A stretch of 64,000 nt of DNA, taken from assembly GCF_910596095.1 (NCBI RefSeq), contig NC_056535.1, positions 8,163,501-8,227,500 on the forward strand, written 5' to 3'. Below, one piece after another: positions 49,315 to 62,657 of the stretch. The translations under genes were made by a program, and so were the position numbers. Positions within the stretch are counted from its first letter, which is position 1. Each line of letters begins with the position of its first letter. Source of the DNA: Thunnus maccoyii. Its lineage: Eukaryota > Chordata > Actinopteri > Scombriformes > Scombridae. Under the pieces are notes generated by a model that saw only the letters and a list, made by a program, of their open reading frames with translations, was not told the origin of the DNA and did no database searches.

Positions 49315-50393
49315 TCAGTGGCTGAGGGTGCGATGCCCTGGCTGTTGGAGGTGGAAGGACTGGTGTTGGACTCCTTGACGAACACGGTTTTGGCGCTGAA
49401 TGGCATTGCGGGACATGTGGTGCCGGTCTGCACAGGACTTAGCCTTCTGGGTTAACTGTGTCACTTCTGCCAGAGTTTTAGGCTGAGAAACAAGGCCAAT
49501 GATGGCTCGACTGTTACTGGTGGTGCTGCTGGTTTGAACTGTGGGCTCTGGATCTGTCGCACTGGAGAGAAACACAAGCAAGTATGTGAAACATTCAAGT
49601 GTTGATTGCTTCTTGATGTGTGAACTCTGCATATGACAAGAAATTCCTTTTTTCTCTTGCTCCCTCACCTGGTAACAGTTTCCAGTGTTGTATCAGTGTC
49701 TGCGTTAATAGCAGAGTTTGATTGTTGGATATCGGGAACATCTGCATCCTGGTTCTCTGTTGTGTGAAGACATAAATGGAGCTTTGTCATGATTTGGGAA
49801 TAATTCACTAGACAATATATTGTATTTCTGTGGAATCATTGTGAGTACTGAAATACCAGTTCTCTAGATAAACGAATAACAGGTTAATTATAGAAATTGT
49901 ATGAGATACACATTTTAAAGATGTCAGTCTGAGTTTTATTCACTTGTGTCTGTCCTTTAGCTTAAAAACACGTTGTCCAAGAGTCCAACATTAGTGCAGT
50001 TAACAATATGTTTACTTAACATGCGTTTGCATAAAAAAAGCTGGATTTATGATTACTGTTATATTAATTTCAACCATACTGCCAACGGCCTATAATTACT
50101 CTGCTCACCAACACAGACAACAGTGGACAACAAAGCCCAACGCTATAATATGCAACAACACTAAAATATGTCTGCTTAAATAATTTATAACAGTGTATTT
50201 CTCTCAATATATGTTGTTATATTACAAATATTCTAAATGGAAGAATGGAGTAAACAGCCCATCTACTGTGGCTACATGACCAACCTTGATGATTGACAAC
50301 AAGCCACCCTTCTTCCACCACTTCTCCAGACTTGACATCTTCAGGGGTCTTCTCCTCTCCCCCAAAAAGCAGACGGGTGATCGTTCTGAACAT
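49315..50393 (-). CDS. tp53inp2: TP53INP2-like (DOR) autophagy/nuclear cofactor
   Basis: Three coding exons on the minus strand: 50285-50393, 49669-49756, 49315-49561. The phases close to 147 aa (human TP53INP2 about 220). The N-terminus M-F-R-T-I-T-R-L-L-F matches the family pattern. E-E-G-W-L-V-V at residues 28-33 is an LC3-interacting (LIR) motif centred on W30. The C-terminus carries the conserved basic block (A-D-R-H-H-M-S-R-N-A-I-Q-R-Q-N-R-V). Known role: the protein shuttles from nucleus to cytoplasm, binds LC3/GABARAP at autophagosomes and coactivates nuclear receptors. The middle of the protein is much shorter than in mammals. Synteny with GGT7, as in human 20q11, supports TP53INP2 over TP53INP1. 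Confidence 0.87.
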
Positions 50394-51480
50394 TACTGCT
50401 TTCTCTTTTTCTCCTCTTGAGGTGTTTGTCTTTGCTATTGTTCCTGTTTCCCTTCCCTTCTTTGTTCAGCAGGAAGCTCAGGTGCTGCAAGAGTCTTTAG
50501 CTGCAGAAGAAAAGAAGAAATATAGAGCACACAGCTGTCATATGCATGTTCACAAAGCATCTTTGCTTGCTAACTCTAATCCCTCTTTGACTGTTTGAGA
50601 GTGGGTAATGACACAAGACCCTCCCTTCATTATTATTTTTCAAAAATCTAGCAATGTTTGGTCAGATGACCAGGATGTCCAATGAAACGTCTTGCAGTTC
50701 AGTGGTTTGAATAATGATGCCCACTCCCCCAGAATTTCATTGTTAGGGTCCATCTGTTTCTGGATACATGGGGGAGGGGCTCCTTTATCAAACATCTTTC
50801 AAGTGCACAGCCTGGTCTGCACCTTTCCATGGACTGGAACATCTCTGTGCAGCCATTGCACTTTGTTAATGACTGACACTGCATTGTTTCCTGCAGTGCA
50901 CACTAACTGGAATATTGGTATATATTAGTATAGTTTTGTGTTTTCAGTGAATGTCATGCATGAGGAAATAATGGCAGAAATAATGGGATTAAAACACCAC
51001 TGTCTGTAGGTTCTTGTTGAATCAAACTTGCCTCACAGTGTTTATGATGCATGTTTCCTTATTGTGTCTGGTCTTTCACATCAGTTCAAGTCATCAGTGT
51101 TTTACAGTTAACCGTTTGTTTTATCGTCCACAGCTGCAACCAAATTAAGCCGAAACAACTACTTATCTCGAGCCAATAATTATGTTACTAATGTCGACTA
51201 CAGTGATGTTTGTCGCCTGTTTATTGTCTAACGTAACGTCTCACAGTCCGTAAATGAGCTCGGCCGTTTTCTTACCTGCTGTTAGTGTTTTCTCACTTTG
51301 ACTCGCAGACCATTGTGTCAATTTTCGAAAATTTCGAGTATTTTACCATTCTACGACTCTGAAAGCCTGGAAGTGTTACATCCAACAAGAAGACTGTTGT
51401 TTTGTATTTCAAATTTCCAACTGATCACAGACAACAGAAGACCCGCCCATGTCTCCGCCCACCAGATCTGATCCACCAAT
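50394..51480 (-). promoter_or_regulatory. tp53inp2 5' UTR, first intron and promoter
   Basis: In the minus sense, an acceptor CTTTTCTTCTGCAG lies at about 50502, and a donor (AACAGCAG then GTAAGAA) at about 51276. So the gene probably has a non-coding first exon from about 51276 to 51400. Just upstream, the sequence is GC-richer and holds a CCAATC box at about 51476. All of this is inferred from splice signals and composition. Confidence 0.45.
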
Positions 51481-52200
51481 CAGAGGCCGCACACGCTCCC
51501 GCGGGTTCATTCGATTCTCGCCAAAGATCAAACTGCTGTCAAGATGATTCTCGTCCAGTTTCATGATGTGGTCACTCTTGTTCGTCCTTTGTCCTGCTCA
51601 TGAACTGTAATACTAATTAATAACCACAGGAACGCTGCCTACAACAAAACACTCTTTATCGCAACCATGGTTAGATATATAAAACACTAAATGGAATGAC
51701 TTTCAGTTAGATAGGCCTAGTCTCTTTATGTATTTGTACATGTTCATGGAGTGCGTGTGTGTCTCAGGTCCGCAGCTCCGGATAAAAACTATTGTAGCTA
51801 ATGTTACTGTATTGATGGTACCACAAACCCCCATCACAGAAACGTCTCTTTGTCTCCACTTAGTGGTTCGACGAGATTAAATGGTGACAACCTTCTTTGC
51901 ATTCACTTGATGCACTTGTACTAATAAATACTTGACTAAAATCTAACAGGCAGTGCTTCAGTCTGAACATTATTGATGCTTTGTGAGACTGCCTTAAAAT
52001 ATCCAAGGTGATGGGTCACAAGATGAACTGGCATTTATAATTTAAATTGATCATCGTGCGTTAAAGCAAAAGGTCAATGCAAACACATTTTTGAAGTACT
52101 TTATTGACTTTTATATTATTGGGCAATGCAGAGAATCTAACCTGTGTGGGGCTGTGGGATTTGTTCACTTTGATTGCTGATTTGTATTGTTTTATTTATC

Positions 52201-52287
<87 letters not shown>

Positions 52288-54239
52288 TAAAATGTGCTAA
52301 ATTAAGTAATTCATTTGGTGCATTCTAAGATACAAGTTTAACATTACAATCATTGAAATGAGCATTATACAGCCTTGTAGTTTGGTGGTGTAAACTGTAC
52401 AAATGGCCAGTGGCCAACTTGCCCGAAGCATTTGAAGCATCAAAGATTTCCCTTAGATTGGACTGAATTACACAAAAAAAGGAAGCTTTTTTCCCTAAGA
52501 AGGACTGATGATCTCCCAGCATCAGTCCCCTGCAGCTATCACACCAAATGTACCCACATGCTCACAGTTCAGTCTTTATCACAGCGATATTCCTGCAGGG
52601 TATAGTGTAGGCAAGCTTGTTTGTGGAGCACAATGGTGAGTTTATATCGATATACCAATGAATCATACTAATCCTGTTCTTCATGACCTTGTTTTGTTTT
52701 GTTTTATATATAGCATGTAGTGATGTGTGTTTTATGCGAGTGTATGTACTGTACAAATATATCTATGTTCTGAAGGCACACATAATTCATAGTCTGTGGA
52801 AACAAAGGGGACATTATAGAAGTTATTTTCATGCGTGTTTCTCACCGTATAATGCAGCTTATCAGGTCATATTTTATTCTTATAATGAGCACTGGAAATT
52901 TGAGAGGAATTATTTTTGCTGTTGCTTTTAAAAGATTTAGATTTGGACAGAATAAATTAAGTACATAAAATACACAAACCACTATCGGACAGAGTTTGAC
53001 AGAAAAGTCAAATCTTTGAATTCACAAGTTACACAACCTTTGATATATATACATATACAGATTAACTATCAGATCGATGCACTGATTGATTATAACCCTC
53101 TGTAACATAGCGCCTCCCGGTGTTAATTGGCATGAAGTTGTGATGTTTAATTACTACTTTCTTCCATAAGATGGTGCAGTTGCTCTACTGAGGTTGTTAC
53201 AGCGACAAGCATAGCTGAGACAGCCTGTGATTTAATGTAGGCTATAGGTTAGGTAAGTGCTTCATTTACAGTAATGAAGTGTAGCAGAACACCAAATTAC
53301 AATTAATACAGTTGACATATCAGAACAACCCATCTACCATCTTAGAAAAAGAGATTAATGTCTGCAGTACAGTCTTCAAAACTTCAATTTGACGACAATT
53401 AAGCAGAAATATTACGCACATTCGTGATGTTTTTACGCTTAGACTCCCTCATCCCCAAATTCACCAGTGAGGGAAAAACTGCCTGAAATAAAATCAGTTA
53501 ATGGATACCTAAAGACATGCAGATTAGGTCAGCTGAAGACTTTTCCATGTTTGAATCTGTTTGAGTGTGACTGTTTGTTTATGCACTCAGATGGAGGGAT
53601 GCTTCTCAGCACATATGAAGTCCGTACATCCTTCATACAATGAGCTACAGTGTATAAAATAAATCCCAACCAGCCATAGAAATGGAAAATTATTTCTCAT
53701 TATTTGCACACTCCAGGTAGCTACATATAAACATAATTGGACCACACAGTGCCACGGTGAGTGTGTGTGGTTATAATTTACGACACTCAGGCTGTCATTT
53801 ACATACAGTCATTAGAATAATTGCTACAGTTCCTTCACCTTTTCTTGTCTGTAGGTCAACACCGCTGGATTCCTGTCTGTAAACGCTGTAAGGCTAATGT
53901 TTTTGTTATTGTGAAGTGTTTGAGCATGAAGGTTTCTTCCTGCGCATTAAAGCAGTGATATGGGAGGTGGGGAGGGCCCTCGGGGCGAGCACACCCCTAC
54001 CGCCTGTGTCAGAGTATTTCAGAACAGAGGCAAGCATTTAGTCATTCTGCATGAAAGCTGCACATTCACTTGTCTGCTGAAGTCCACTCCAACTTGTGGA
54101 CTACAGGAAGATATTTCCCTGTTTCCTACGGATCCCGAGGACCAAGATTTGATTTACTTTTTTTCCCATACTTCTAGAAACTGTGCGTCGTGACCACAGG
54201 ATACTTTTACGCACAGTTATTTAACGCTCAAAAAGGACA
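51481..54239. other. tp53inp2-snai1 intergenic region
   Basis: AT-rich intergenic DNA with a long GA microsatellite (52205-52283). No gene is supported. The last part, from about 53950, is likely the snai1 promoter and 5' UTR, but no start site is obvious. Confidence 0.55.
52205..52283. repeat. (AG)n microsatellite
   Basis: A perfect AG tract of about 79 bp. Confidence 0.97.
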
Positions 54240-56236
54240 ATGCCTCGATCTTTCTTGGTCAAGAAGTACTTCGCTAAACAAAAGCCAAACTACAGTGAAC
54301 TGGAATGTCAGAATGGTGAGTTATGAAGTTTTTTATGTTTGAATTATGAAAGTATTTCCTACATAAACGCGCAAACTAGACAGACAACAGCCACTTGTTT
54401 TCACAAGTGTAGTTTGTTACAAATGTGAAAGTATTTTTGTGTTTGTGATTTTTGTTTCTGGTTCAAGTAAAATCCAGTTACTCCCCGATCAAGTCGGGGC
54501 CCGTTAGCTGCACTTTCCCCCCTTTCTGCAACCAGACAGAGCTCCATTCATGTTACAAGAGCTTGTGAATACGTGGGAGGAAACGGCCCATGAAACCTTC
54601 CCATGGCTCCAGCTTTATGCCCAGTAAATGCTGATGGAAAAACAAGAATCTATAACCAAAACAAATAGGTGTAGCTGATGAAAGCATAGATATCAAATCA
54701 TCAATTTGTTCTCTGTTCTTCTATTGTTTTGATAACTTTTATTATTGCACTTTCTGTTTACTATCTGATATTATATTTTAATCAATCCTCTCTTCTTTCT
54801 CAGACACTTCACTGGAGCGGTATCCTCTTGCTGAGCTCACATCAGGGGTCAACACCTCCACTGCCACCTGCTTCACAACAGGCCTGGTGTGGGACCTAAG
54901 TGTCCTGCCTGCCCTCTACCTGCCCACCTCCCAAACAGAGCCCTCTGCCACCCCAGGCCCACTGGACCTCAGCTCCCCGTCCAGCCTCAGCAGCAGTGCC
55001 AGCAGTAGTGGAGAAGAGGATGAAGGGCGCACATCGGATCCCCCCAGCCCTGAACCCGCACACACGTATGCCCCTCGTCAGCGGATGAAATGCACCGGCG
55101 TTATGGCCCACGTCAGTCCCCCAGAGGAAGAGGAGGAGAGGGAGGCCCCCGTCACAGCAGCCAGGCCAGCCTTCCTCTGCAAACACTGCCCCAAAGAGTA
55201 CACCAGCCTGGGGGCTCTGAAGATGCACATCCGCTCACACACCCTTCCATGTGTGTGTACCACCTGTGGAAAGGCTTTCTCCAGGCCGTGGCTGCTGCGC
55301 GGCCACATCCGCACACACACAGGTATGATCCTTGTCTAAAGATATACCACAATATTACACATCTTTACTCATCTACTGAGTTTCCACTTGATTCATGAGT
55401 TACGAAATCAGTGTACGTGTCGTTGGTAAGGTTAAATCTGCATTTGAGTTGCTGTCATTGTGAGTCATTAGGTCACTCCTTCATCATCTGAGCTGTGAAG
55501 TGAGGAGCAGGATACCCATGATAATTAGTGTGATGAGCCAACACTTGATCAGCAGACATTATCACATAGGGAAGCCCTCTGTATACCCTGAACGCATTGA
55601 TCACTCATTGTGTTTAATGTGCCAGCAACAATGACTCACTGGCTGGTTATCTTATCATGGCTGCTGGGGAAGACAACAGACTAAGGACACATGAGTGACA
55701 AAGGTTTTAAAGAATGCCTGAAGGCTCTTGGCTATCACCAAGCACTTAGTACCTGCAGCAACTTGTTACTGTGCTAATCTCATTTGGCTCTGATTTAATC
55801 ATGCTAATTCAGTCAGGCTCTGACCCCACCAGCCTGCCATGTGCTTCTTCATTATCTACAGAATGTGTGTTTGTGTGTGTGTGAGGTGTTAATGGAAAGC
55901 TCTTGTGAACTCAGAGAAGCCTGACTGTCGTCACTGTATGAGGATGGTCGTTAGCACCACCTGCCAAATGCTATAGCCACATCAAAAGGGAGTGCCAGTG
56001 AGGTCATATGACAACATGTGTTTCCATCCTTTTTTTTTTTTTTCTCTCCAGGTGAGCGCCCGTTCTCCTGCCCCCATTGCAACCGGGCCTTTGCCGACCG
56101 CTCCAACCTGCGTGCTCATCTGCAGACCCACGCTGAGGTGAAGAAGTACCAGTGCAGCGTCTGCTCTCGCACCTTCAGTCGCATGTCGTTGCTGCAGAAA
56201 CACAGCTCCTCAGGGTGCTGCTCGGCCACGGTGTGA
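54240..56236 (+). CDS. snai1: Snail family zinc finger 1 transcription factor
   Basis: Three exons on the plus strand: 54240-54315, 54804-55322, 56052-56236. GT/AG borders and phases close to 259 aa (human SNAI1 264). The start M-P-R-S-F-L-V-K-K is the SNAG repressor domain, which fixes the ATG. A Ser/Pro-rich middle follows ([12 protein letters not shown]). Four zinc fingers are at the C-terminus: F-L-C-K-H-C..., C-V-C-T-T-C..., F-S-C-P-H-C... and Y-Q-C-S-V-C..., the last a C2HC finger ending H-S-S-S-G-C. Four rather than five fingers fits SNAI1 more than SNAI2. Role: nuclear repressor binding E-boxes (CAGGTG), driving epithelial-mesenchymal transition and mesoderm formation. The duplicate (a or b) cannot be decided from sequence alone. 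Confidence 0.96.
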
Positions 56237-57495
56237 GACGCCACAGCAAGAGAGACAGAGGGACCCACTCAGAGCTCAGGGCAGTGGAGGGCTAGTGGCC
56301 ACGGAGAGAGGGTCTACACAAGCCGGGCTGCCTGTTAATGACCTGTAAGGCCACACAGAGCATGAAATGGCCCGCTTTAAGAGACCTGGAGAGAATCAAG
56401 CCTCATTATGGATCTGAATTTTACACTTTTAGCCTCTCTGCTCTATGAAAAAAAAATAAACAACAGAGGAGCAGATTTTTTTTTCTTTCTTGAGGCTGCT
56501 GGACCAAATCTGAAACGAGCAATGCTGACACTCACTTGATATCAGCCCCTTTGTTGCTATTGTGCCCATTCCAAAGCCAAATATGTAGTGAACTCATTGG
56601 GGTAAGAGGTGTTCTTTCCTGTCTCTGTCCTGGTGCTGGCCAGCTCAGGATCATGGCCTAGACACAGCTGCTGAGAGGTAGGGGTGCGTGGGTGGAATAA
56701 ATCTCTCAGCGTGCCTCAAAACACACTCACACACTCACACACACACACAAAAGCAAATGCACACACAGCTGTCCCTGGTACTGTGGTGTAGATAGACGAG
56801 GTGCTAACAGGTGCTACAGCCATGACCTTCGCTGGTTGATAGCAGGTGACTTCCACTGCCCTTGGTTTGCTTAAGAAAAAAGAGGAAGCATGTCATCGCA
56901 AAAGAATGGCATCAGTTAGTCTTTTTTCACCAGTGGGGATCATTTTAAGCCTCTATTTTGACTACATCCAAACCTTCTCTTTAATCTGATGAGTTCAGAG
57001 ATAGGAAAAGCCGTTCTGTCTGTTATTTTCCAAAGAAACTTCACTTTGCAGCACTGCTGCAACATGGATGACAATGCAAGCCATGCACTCAAGGTTACCA
57101 CAGTGTTAATAATACCAGCCAAAGCCATATTTTGTAAGTGAAATTAATTTGTGACTTGAAATTGTACCAAAAATGTGCCTTTTTTACCTCAGTATGTATT
57201 GTGGCTTTAAAAACTATGATTGCAGTATTAGTAGTAATTAGAACCAAATAGTTTGAAATGCAAGAAGGCTGGGACCAAAGATTTTAAAAGTTTACACCAT
57301 GGAGACATGGTTGCCTAGTATGTGATCAGAACCCTGTAAATGGACAGAATTTTTAACTTTCCTAAACATTTTATGGCAGTGTTTTATAGTGCAATGTGCA
57401 GATGATGTGTTATTTCAATTTTGTACTATGCTTGTGTGTTCACTTCTATTTCTTGTATGTCATAACTGATAAATTTTCATTCAATAAAGTAATTT
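56237..57495 (+). other. snai1 3' UTR
   Basis: Non-coding sequence after the stop codon, with AATAAA at 57483-57488 followed by a T-rich, GT-containing stretch, so the transcript probably ends near 57505. An earlier 'aaaataaac' at about 56455 could be an alternative site. Confidence 0.65.
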
Positions 57496-59149
57496 ATGTT
57501 TATTAAAACTTGTTTTTTTGCCTTGGCATATACTTCAAATTGTGCGCGGGCAGTCTAATCTCTTCTTTGATATGATATGGAAATGAGAGCAGTTGATCCG
57601 TCGGTTATAAAAAGGTCTGTTTGATCATTAACTTGGAGATCTCTATTCAGCATCTTGATATTAGATGTGGCAAGCGAAATGACTATTGTGGTTAAGCAGA
57701 ACTGCAGATGTGCAGGTGAACACTCTGCATGATGGACGGGAACAACTGAATGCACCTGCTTGTAGTTTCCACCTGCCATCTACTTCTCACTGTCACTGTG
57801 CAAACACTGCTGCACATGTGAATGTGTGTCTACAGTTAAAAAGAGAACTTCAGGGGAAAAGTCGACTTCTGTTTTCAATCAATCCTAAGATTTAGCATGA
57901 ATTCATACGTGCTTGCTAGAGGCCTTGAAACGATCTTAAGGTGGAATTCTTGTAAGCTACGTACGTGATTGCAGTGTGTGTATATTTTTTTCCTCCTCAG
58001 GGAGAGTATAACATTCTCCTCTTTCTCCGCCTAGACAGTGAGTCAGAGTCTGCCCAGACTGGAGCTTTAGGTTCCCATGGCTCCTCTGCTCTCAGTCAGT
58101 AAGTCAGGCCACTAGTCAGTCAGTTAGTCGGTGTGCGTGGGCTGAGGCCCAGCTGGGCCAGCACAGAGTGAGGTAAGCTGTTCCACGGAGCAGTTCCTTA
58201 TTTCCTTCTGAGTCAGGGAAATGTACGAACATCTACCAGCCAGGACGACCACTGCAGCAAGCACAAATGACTCACCTCACACACTCAGTACTTCAAACGA
58301 GATTGCTTATACAGATTCTCAAACATCTGCGTACAAACACCAACCAGGTCCAATATGGAACTAATGTGAGAGTCCCCGATTGTGGATCCTTCGGCTATTA
58401 TGGTCTCTTGTCTTTAGCCCAGGATGCTTTTGGATAAAAGGGCTATTAAAATCTCAGCTGGTGGAAGTTAGCTCAGGACTATTTTGATGATGTCAGCTGG
58501 TAACATGTCCTGAGGTGAGGGGCTTAGTTCTGCTAGCAAAGACAATTGAAGCAAGTCTATTATTTAAAGTTTTATTGCTCTCAAATTTGCTTGTTGTTTG
58601 ACTTTTTCTGGTGATGTTCATCTTTGTAGTCTTTGAAGAACTGAAGGAAAAAACACGTATTCTAGTGAGGTGCTGCCTCACAGAAAAGAGTGGAGAGCCA
58701 CACATAACTCTGATGCAATCTTCTTGCTTTAAATTCTATATATCAACATTTTGGCACACATTGCTTTCTTCTAGTCTTACCAGGTCACCATTGCTGCAGA
58801 GGCTGTACAGCTTCATTCTGCCAATATAAACTTATATATTTCAAATCTTTGCTGCATCACAAGTTACTGTACTTATTTCTGGCTTTTTATAGAGAAATGA
58901 AAACACAACATGCTCCCTTCTTGTTCCTTGGGGAGAGTAGAGGGCCTGGATCTGAAATCTGAGAGCCTTTTCCTGCTGTGTGCTTTACAGTGCCAGAGCA
59001 CTCACTGTAATTTACCAAAAGTGGCTGCTATTTATGCCATAAAGCATGTGTTTAACATTCCTGAACCCCACCGTGTTTGTGTATCCCTCGCTCTCTCGCT
59101 CGCTCTCTCCCACTCACTCTCTGCCTGCTTCTACGGCTGTATTTCTATT

Positions 59150-59186
<37 letters not shown>

Positions 59187-60960
59187 ACAGAGCAGCAGCC
59201 CTTTCCCTCTTCACAGAAGGATCATCTCTCCCCCTCTGAGACAAGGCCGACAGGAAGTGGGAGTTTACATTGGCCTACTTTACCCGAAAAAGCAGGCTGT
59301 ACTGAGGAGCTGCAGAGCTCAAGTGCTGTTTCTGCTGCTGCTGCTGCTGCATTCTGCCACTGCCAGCGCCATGTCCCCCCCCCACTCCCACCCCCACCCC
59401 CATCAGCTGTCCCACCCATGGCTGCTCTTATAGCCAACTTTTTGGGGTGGAGTTGGGTGGCTAGGAACTTAAGAGTGGCCTTCGGTGCAGCAGCAGTTAG
59501 GGCTCATGGCCTGGGAGACAGGAAGGAGCTGTCAGCATCTCATAAACAGGACCCATCTTGCACTCATGACACACAAGAACTGGAGAGAACTCTCCCAGGA
59601 AAAGCCTCCAGACACCCACTTCAACTCCAGTCTGGGCTTCATCCTGGTGCTTTTCAATGACCTGCTCAAAAGGAACTGTGACATAGACACTAAATATGCG
59701 TAGACTGCCTTTCACACTTGTGACTATCACCTGAAAGTCAGTAGTTGTTTTACTGACACGTTACAGTCACTTGACAGTAAGCTGATAATCAGTGTCGGGC
59801 AATCCAAATAAAGCGCGACCGCATTGCCATGTTACTTGGGAGTTGGGATGAGTAAAATATAACCTTAACAGTGGGATCAGTGTGAAAAGGCAATTGTCTG
59901 GAAACAGAACCATCCTCATGCTTTATGCGTAAGAATAGAAGGACTGTGCAGTTTTTGATAGCATCAAATCTATCATCCTATCCTCAGCTGTACTCCCCAA
60001 GCACCTCTCACCTCATGTATTGCTCCCTTGGCCTCCTCCACCAAGATTAGCACCTCTCAATGTCTGTCACCTTGCTTGAAAGCACTTCATTACTCTGTAA
60101 TGTTTTTTCTGTTAATAACTTTTCCCTGACTAAGTTTGGTGGGAATTCTTGTCCCTGGAACGTCTCTTGCAGTGTTGTTGTCTTCCTCTTGACACGCTAA
60201 AGTTCAGAGTACTGATGTAAATGTCAGAATGCAGAGCTAATTCCTCTCCGCTGAGCTGCAAACAGGCCAGAGACACAACCGCTGCATCTGGTAAATAAGA
60301 AGGCCAACGGCGGTAACACCACAAGTATGCCTAATGATGGATTTGATCAGGCTGTGGAGTTGCCCCGAGGCTGGATTGGAGAAGTGGTTGGGTGGGTTAG
60401 GGGATGGGGGTAGGGGGTGCATATTAAAGAGTAATGAATCACACACTCAGTCACAGGGTCGCCGGCTATGAATGTGCTCTCTGTTGGTTTTCCTGGAGCC
60501 TGGAGTTTACTAACTGATGACGCAGGCTGGACTTGATCAGAGACATGTGTTGCTGCGGACTCGATGCCAGTGAGAAGCATAGCGAGAGAGAGGAGAAGGG
60601 GGAGAGGCAGAAGGATGGATGGCGCCTGAGCTTTCTGCTTTCCCTCTGTGTGTCCTTCTGGGCATTGCCTCACACTGGGGCTGATGGAATTGGAGAGAGC
60701 AGGAACTGGGAGAAGGAGGGAGAAAATAAACCCAACTTCTACTCTGGGACAGGAAACAACAGATTCTCATAGAGTATCTTGACCCAGCTTTCAAAACTGT
60801 CATTACTCCCAAATTCTTGTGTGGCATCTCAACGAGCTGAGGGGCAGTGTGTCTGCTGTACACAAAAGCAACCAAAACAGATTTTCCTCTGGCCTTGACA
60901 GAATGAAAAATGAAATGCAATAATTATTCTAGCGTGTCAAGAGTCCGCAGCCGTGCTAGC
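57496..60960. other. Intergenic region downstream of snai1
   Basis: No gene is supported. A possible 5' untranslated exon lies at about 58000-58171, ending in a good donor (GAG then GTAAGC). It contains AP-1-like TGAGTCA motifs and repeated 'cagtcagt' units, but no partner exon was identified. A (TG)n tract lies at about 59150-59181. The long open frames here (59046-59660, 59077-59433) run through that tract and look non-coding. Confidence 0.5.
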
Positions 60961-60969
60961 AGTTGTGTG

Positions 60970-61570
60970 AAGCTGTGCAGTGGTGCTTTGAGCAGAATGC
61001 TAACACCCACACGACAAATTGTTCACAATGACAATGCTAACATTCAGATGTTTATTGCTGTATTGTATTTAATGGAACCATGCACAGTGTGAAACATAAA
61101 TGTTAACATTTGATGTATTGCACCAGAGTTAGCTTCAAGCTAATGTATAATAACAGGTATAATGTTTACCATGCTCACATCTTAGTTTAGCACGCTAACT
61201 GTTCTAATTTGCTGATTAGCACTAAACACAAAGGACAGCTGAGGCTGCATGTGTTTGGTCATAAAGTTAAGAGTCAGACAAACTGAAATTTTGTCTTGAT
61301 GGTGGCTATAGAGCAAAGGTTTAAGATTCCCAAACCTGATTTGGATATGGATGTGTGTACCTGATTTCATTGCAATCCATCCCATGGCTGTTGAAACATT
61401 TCACTTAAAACCACAAATGTAAACCTCATGGTGGCACTAAATGAAAAATCAGGCAATCATCAAAGTAATTAGGATTCATCCTTGGGGGACTCTGAATGTC
61501 TGTACAGAATTTCTTGCCAATCTATCCAATAGCTGTTGAGATATTTCACTCTGGTGGTGGAGTCATCCCC
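60970..61570. repeat. Dispersed fish repeat of 'gctaacat...gttgagatattt' type
   Basis: About 600 bp with features of a dispersed element I know from many fish genomes: 'gctaacatt' and 'ttagtttagc' motifs, 'attagcactaaacacaaag', then two diverged tandem units containing 'gcaatccatcc...gctgttgaaacatttcac' and 'ccaatctatccaatagctgttgagatatttcac'. It has no coding capacity. I cannot state its class. Confidence 0.7.
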
Positions 61571-62623
61571 CATACATTAAGCCCATACTAAGGAGTTCTC
61601 TCCACCTGACATTGGAGGAAATATCACCTGTTTGGCACAGTGACGTGCACCTGAGCATATTTTCCCAGACAAGGTGTAAGAGGACGTTGAGCTGTCCCCG
61701 GAGGCATCGACAGAGTATGATGAAAGAGGTAAAGTAGATTTCTGCCCACCTGTCAGAACATGTCACTGTGTAACAGCGTGTAAACAGCGTCAGGCGGTGT
61801 GCTGGGAAACAGATTGTCTTCCCATTTGTTCCTTAGTTTTGAGGATTTTGATTTGTTGAAAGCTAGAAAGCTGTTTGTGAAAGGGAGAAGCACTTCTCTC
61901 GGGCAAGCCAGGTCACGCCATGACTAAATTTGTCGCACACATGAATATCACTGACAGGAAGAGGATTGCCAATTGAGTCATATTGTCCGTAGCATGTCAT
62001 TTCCCATGAACAGCCTGACAAGTTCACAGAGTCTTAAAGCCACACCAGTATGTGAGAGGGGCACGTTTGCAGCAGGGATAGGAGTTTGGTTTGTCACTGT
62101 TGAGGCTGAGGTGTCAAGTGCTTCCCATTTGTTGCTTTGGAGATCAAAGAAAGTTAAGACTCAAGGCACTGCGCCCTAGGAACAGATGCATGGCATCAAG
62201 ACGTTGCTACAGATAGTAAACAGCAACAATCTGCTTCATGTACACACACGCTCACACACAGATAACATACAGCAGCTGTCATATTGTCATTATTTACTAC
62301 ACAAGCTGTCACACTGTCTCCAACATCCACAGATGCAAACATGCAGACGTAGGTGAACACACATAGGGATACAAACTGAAGAGCCTTCTTCTGAGTGGGA
62401 GGCCTATGCAGCAGCTGGTTCTGATGGAAAACACCCGGCACTCCCACCAACACCCCACAGGCCGTCCCTGTCATTGTGACGCACCGGGCGCTGCTGAATC
62501 CCCAAAGGCTCCAAGGCTCCAGACCTGGAGGAGAGCGATCTATTCATCAGCGGTCCAGCTTTCAAACAACTCCAACCTAACAGAGAGCCAGTTGATTCTG
62601 CACAGTTGGTTCCCAAACAATAG

Positions 62624-62657
<34 letters not shown>

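Noticed and set aside
54896-55352. Minus-strand frames opposite snai1 exon 2
   Set aside because: Antisense shadows of the zinc-finger exon.
59046-59660. Plus-strand 204-aa frame downstream of snai1
   Set aside because: It runs through a TG tract and His/Pro-rich low-complexity sequence with no domain.
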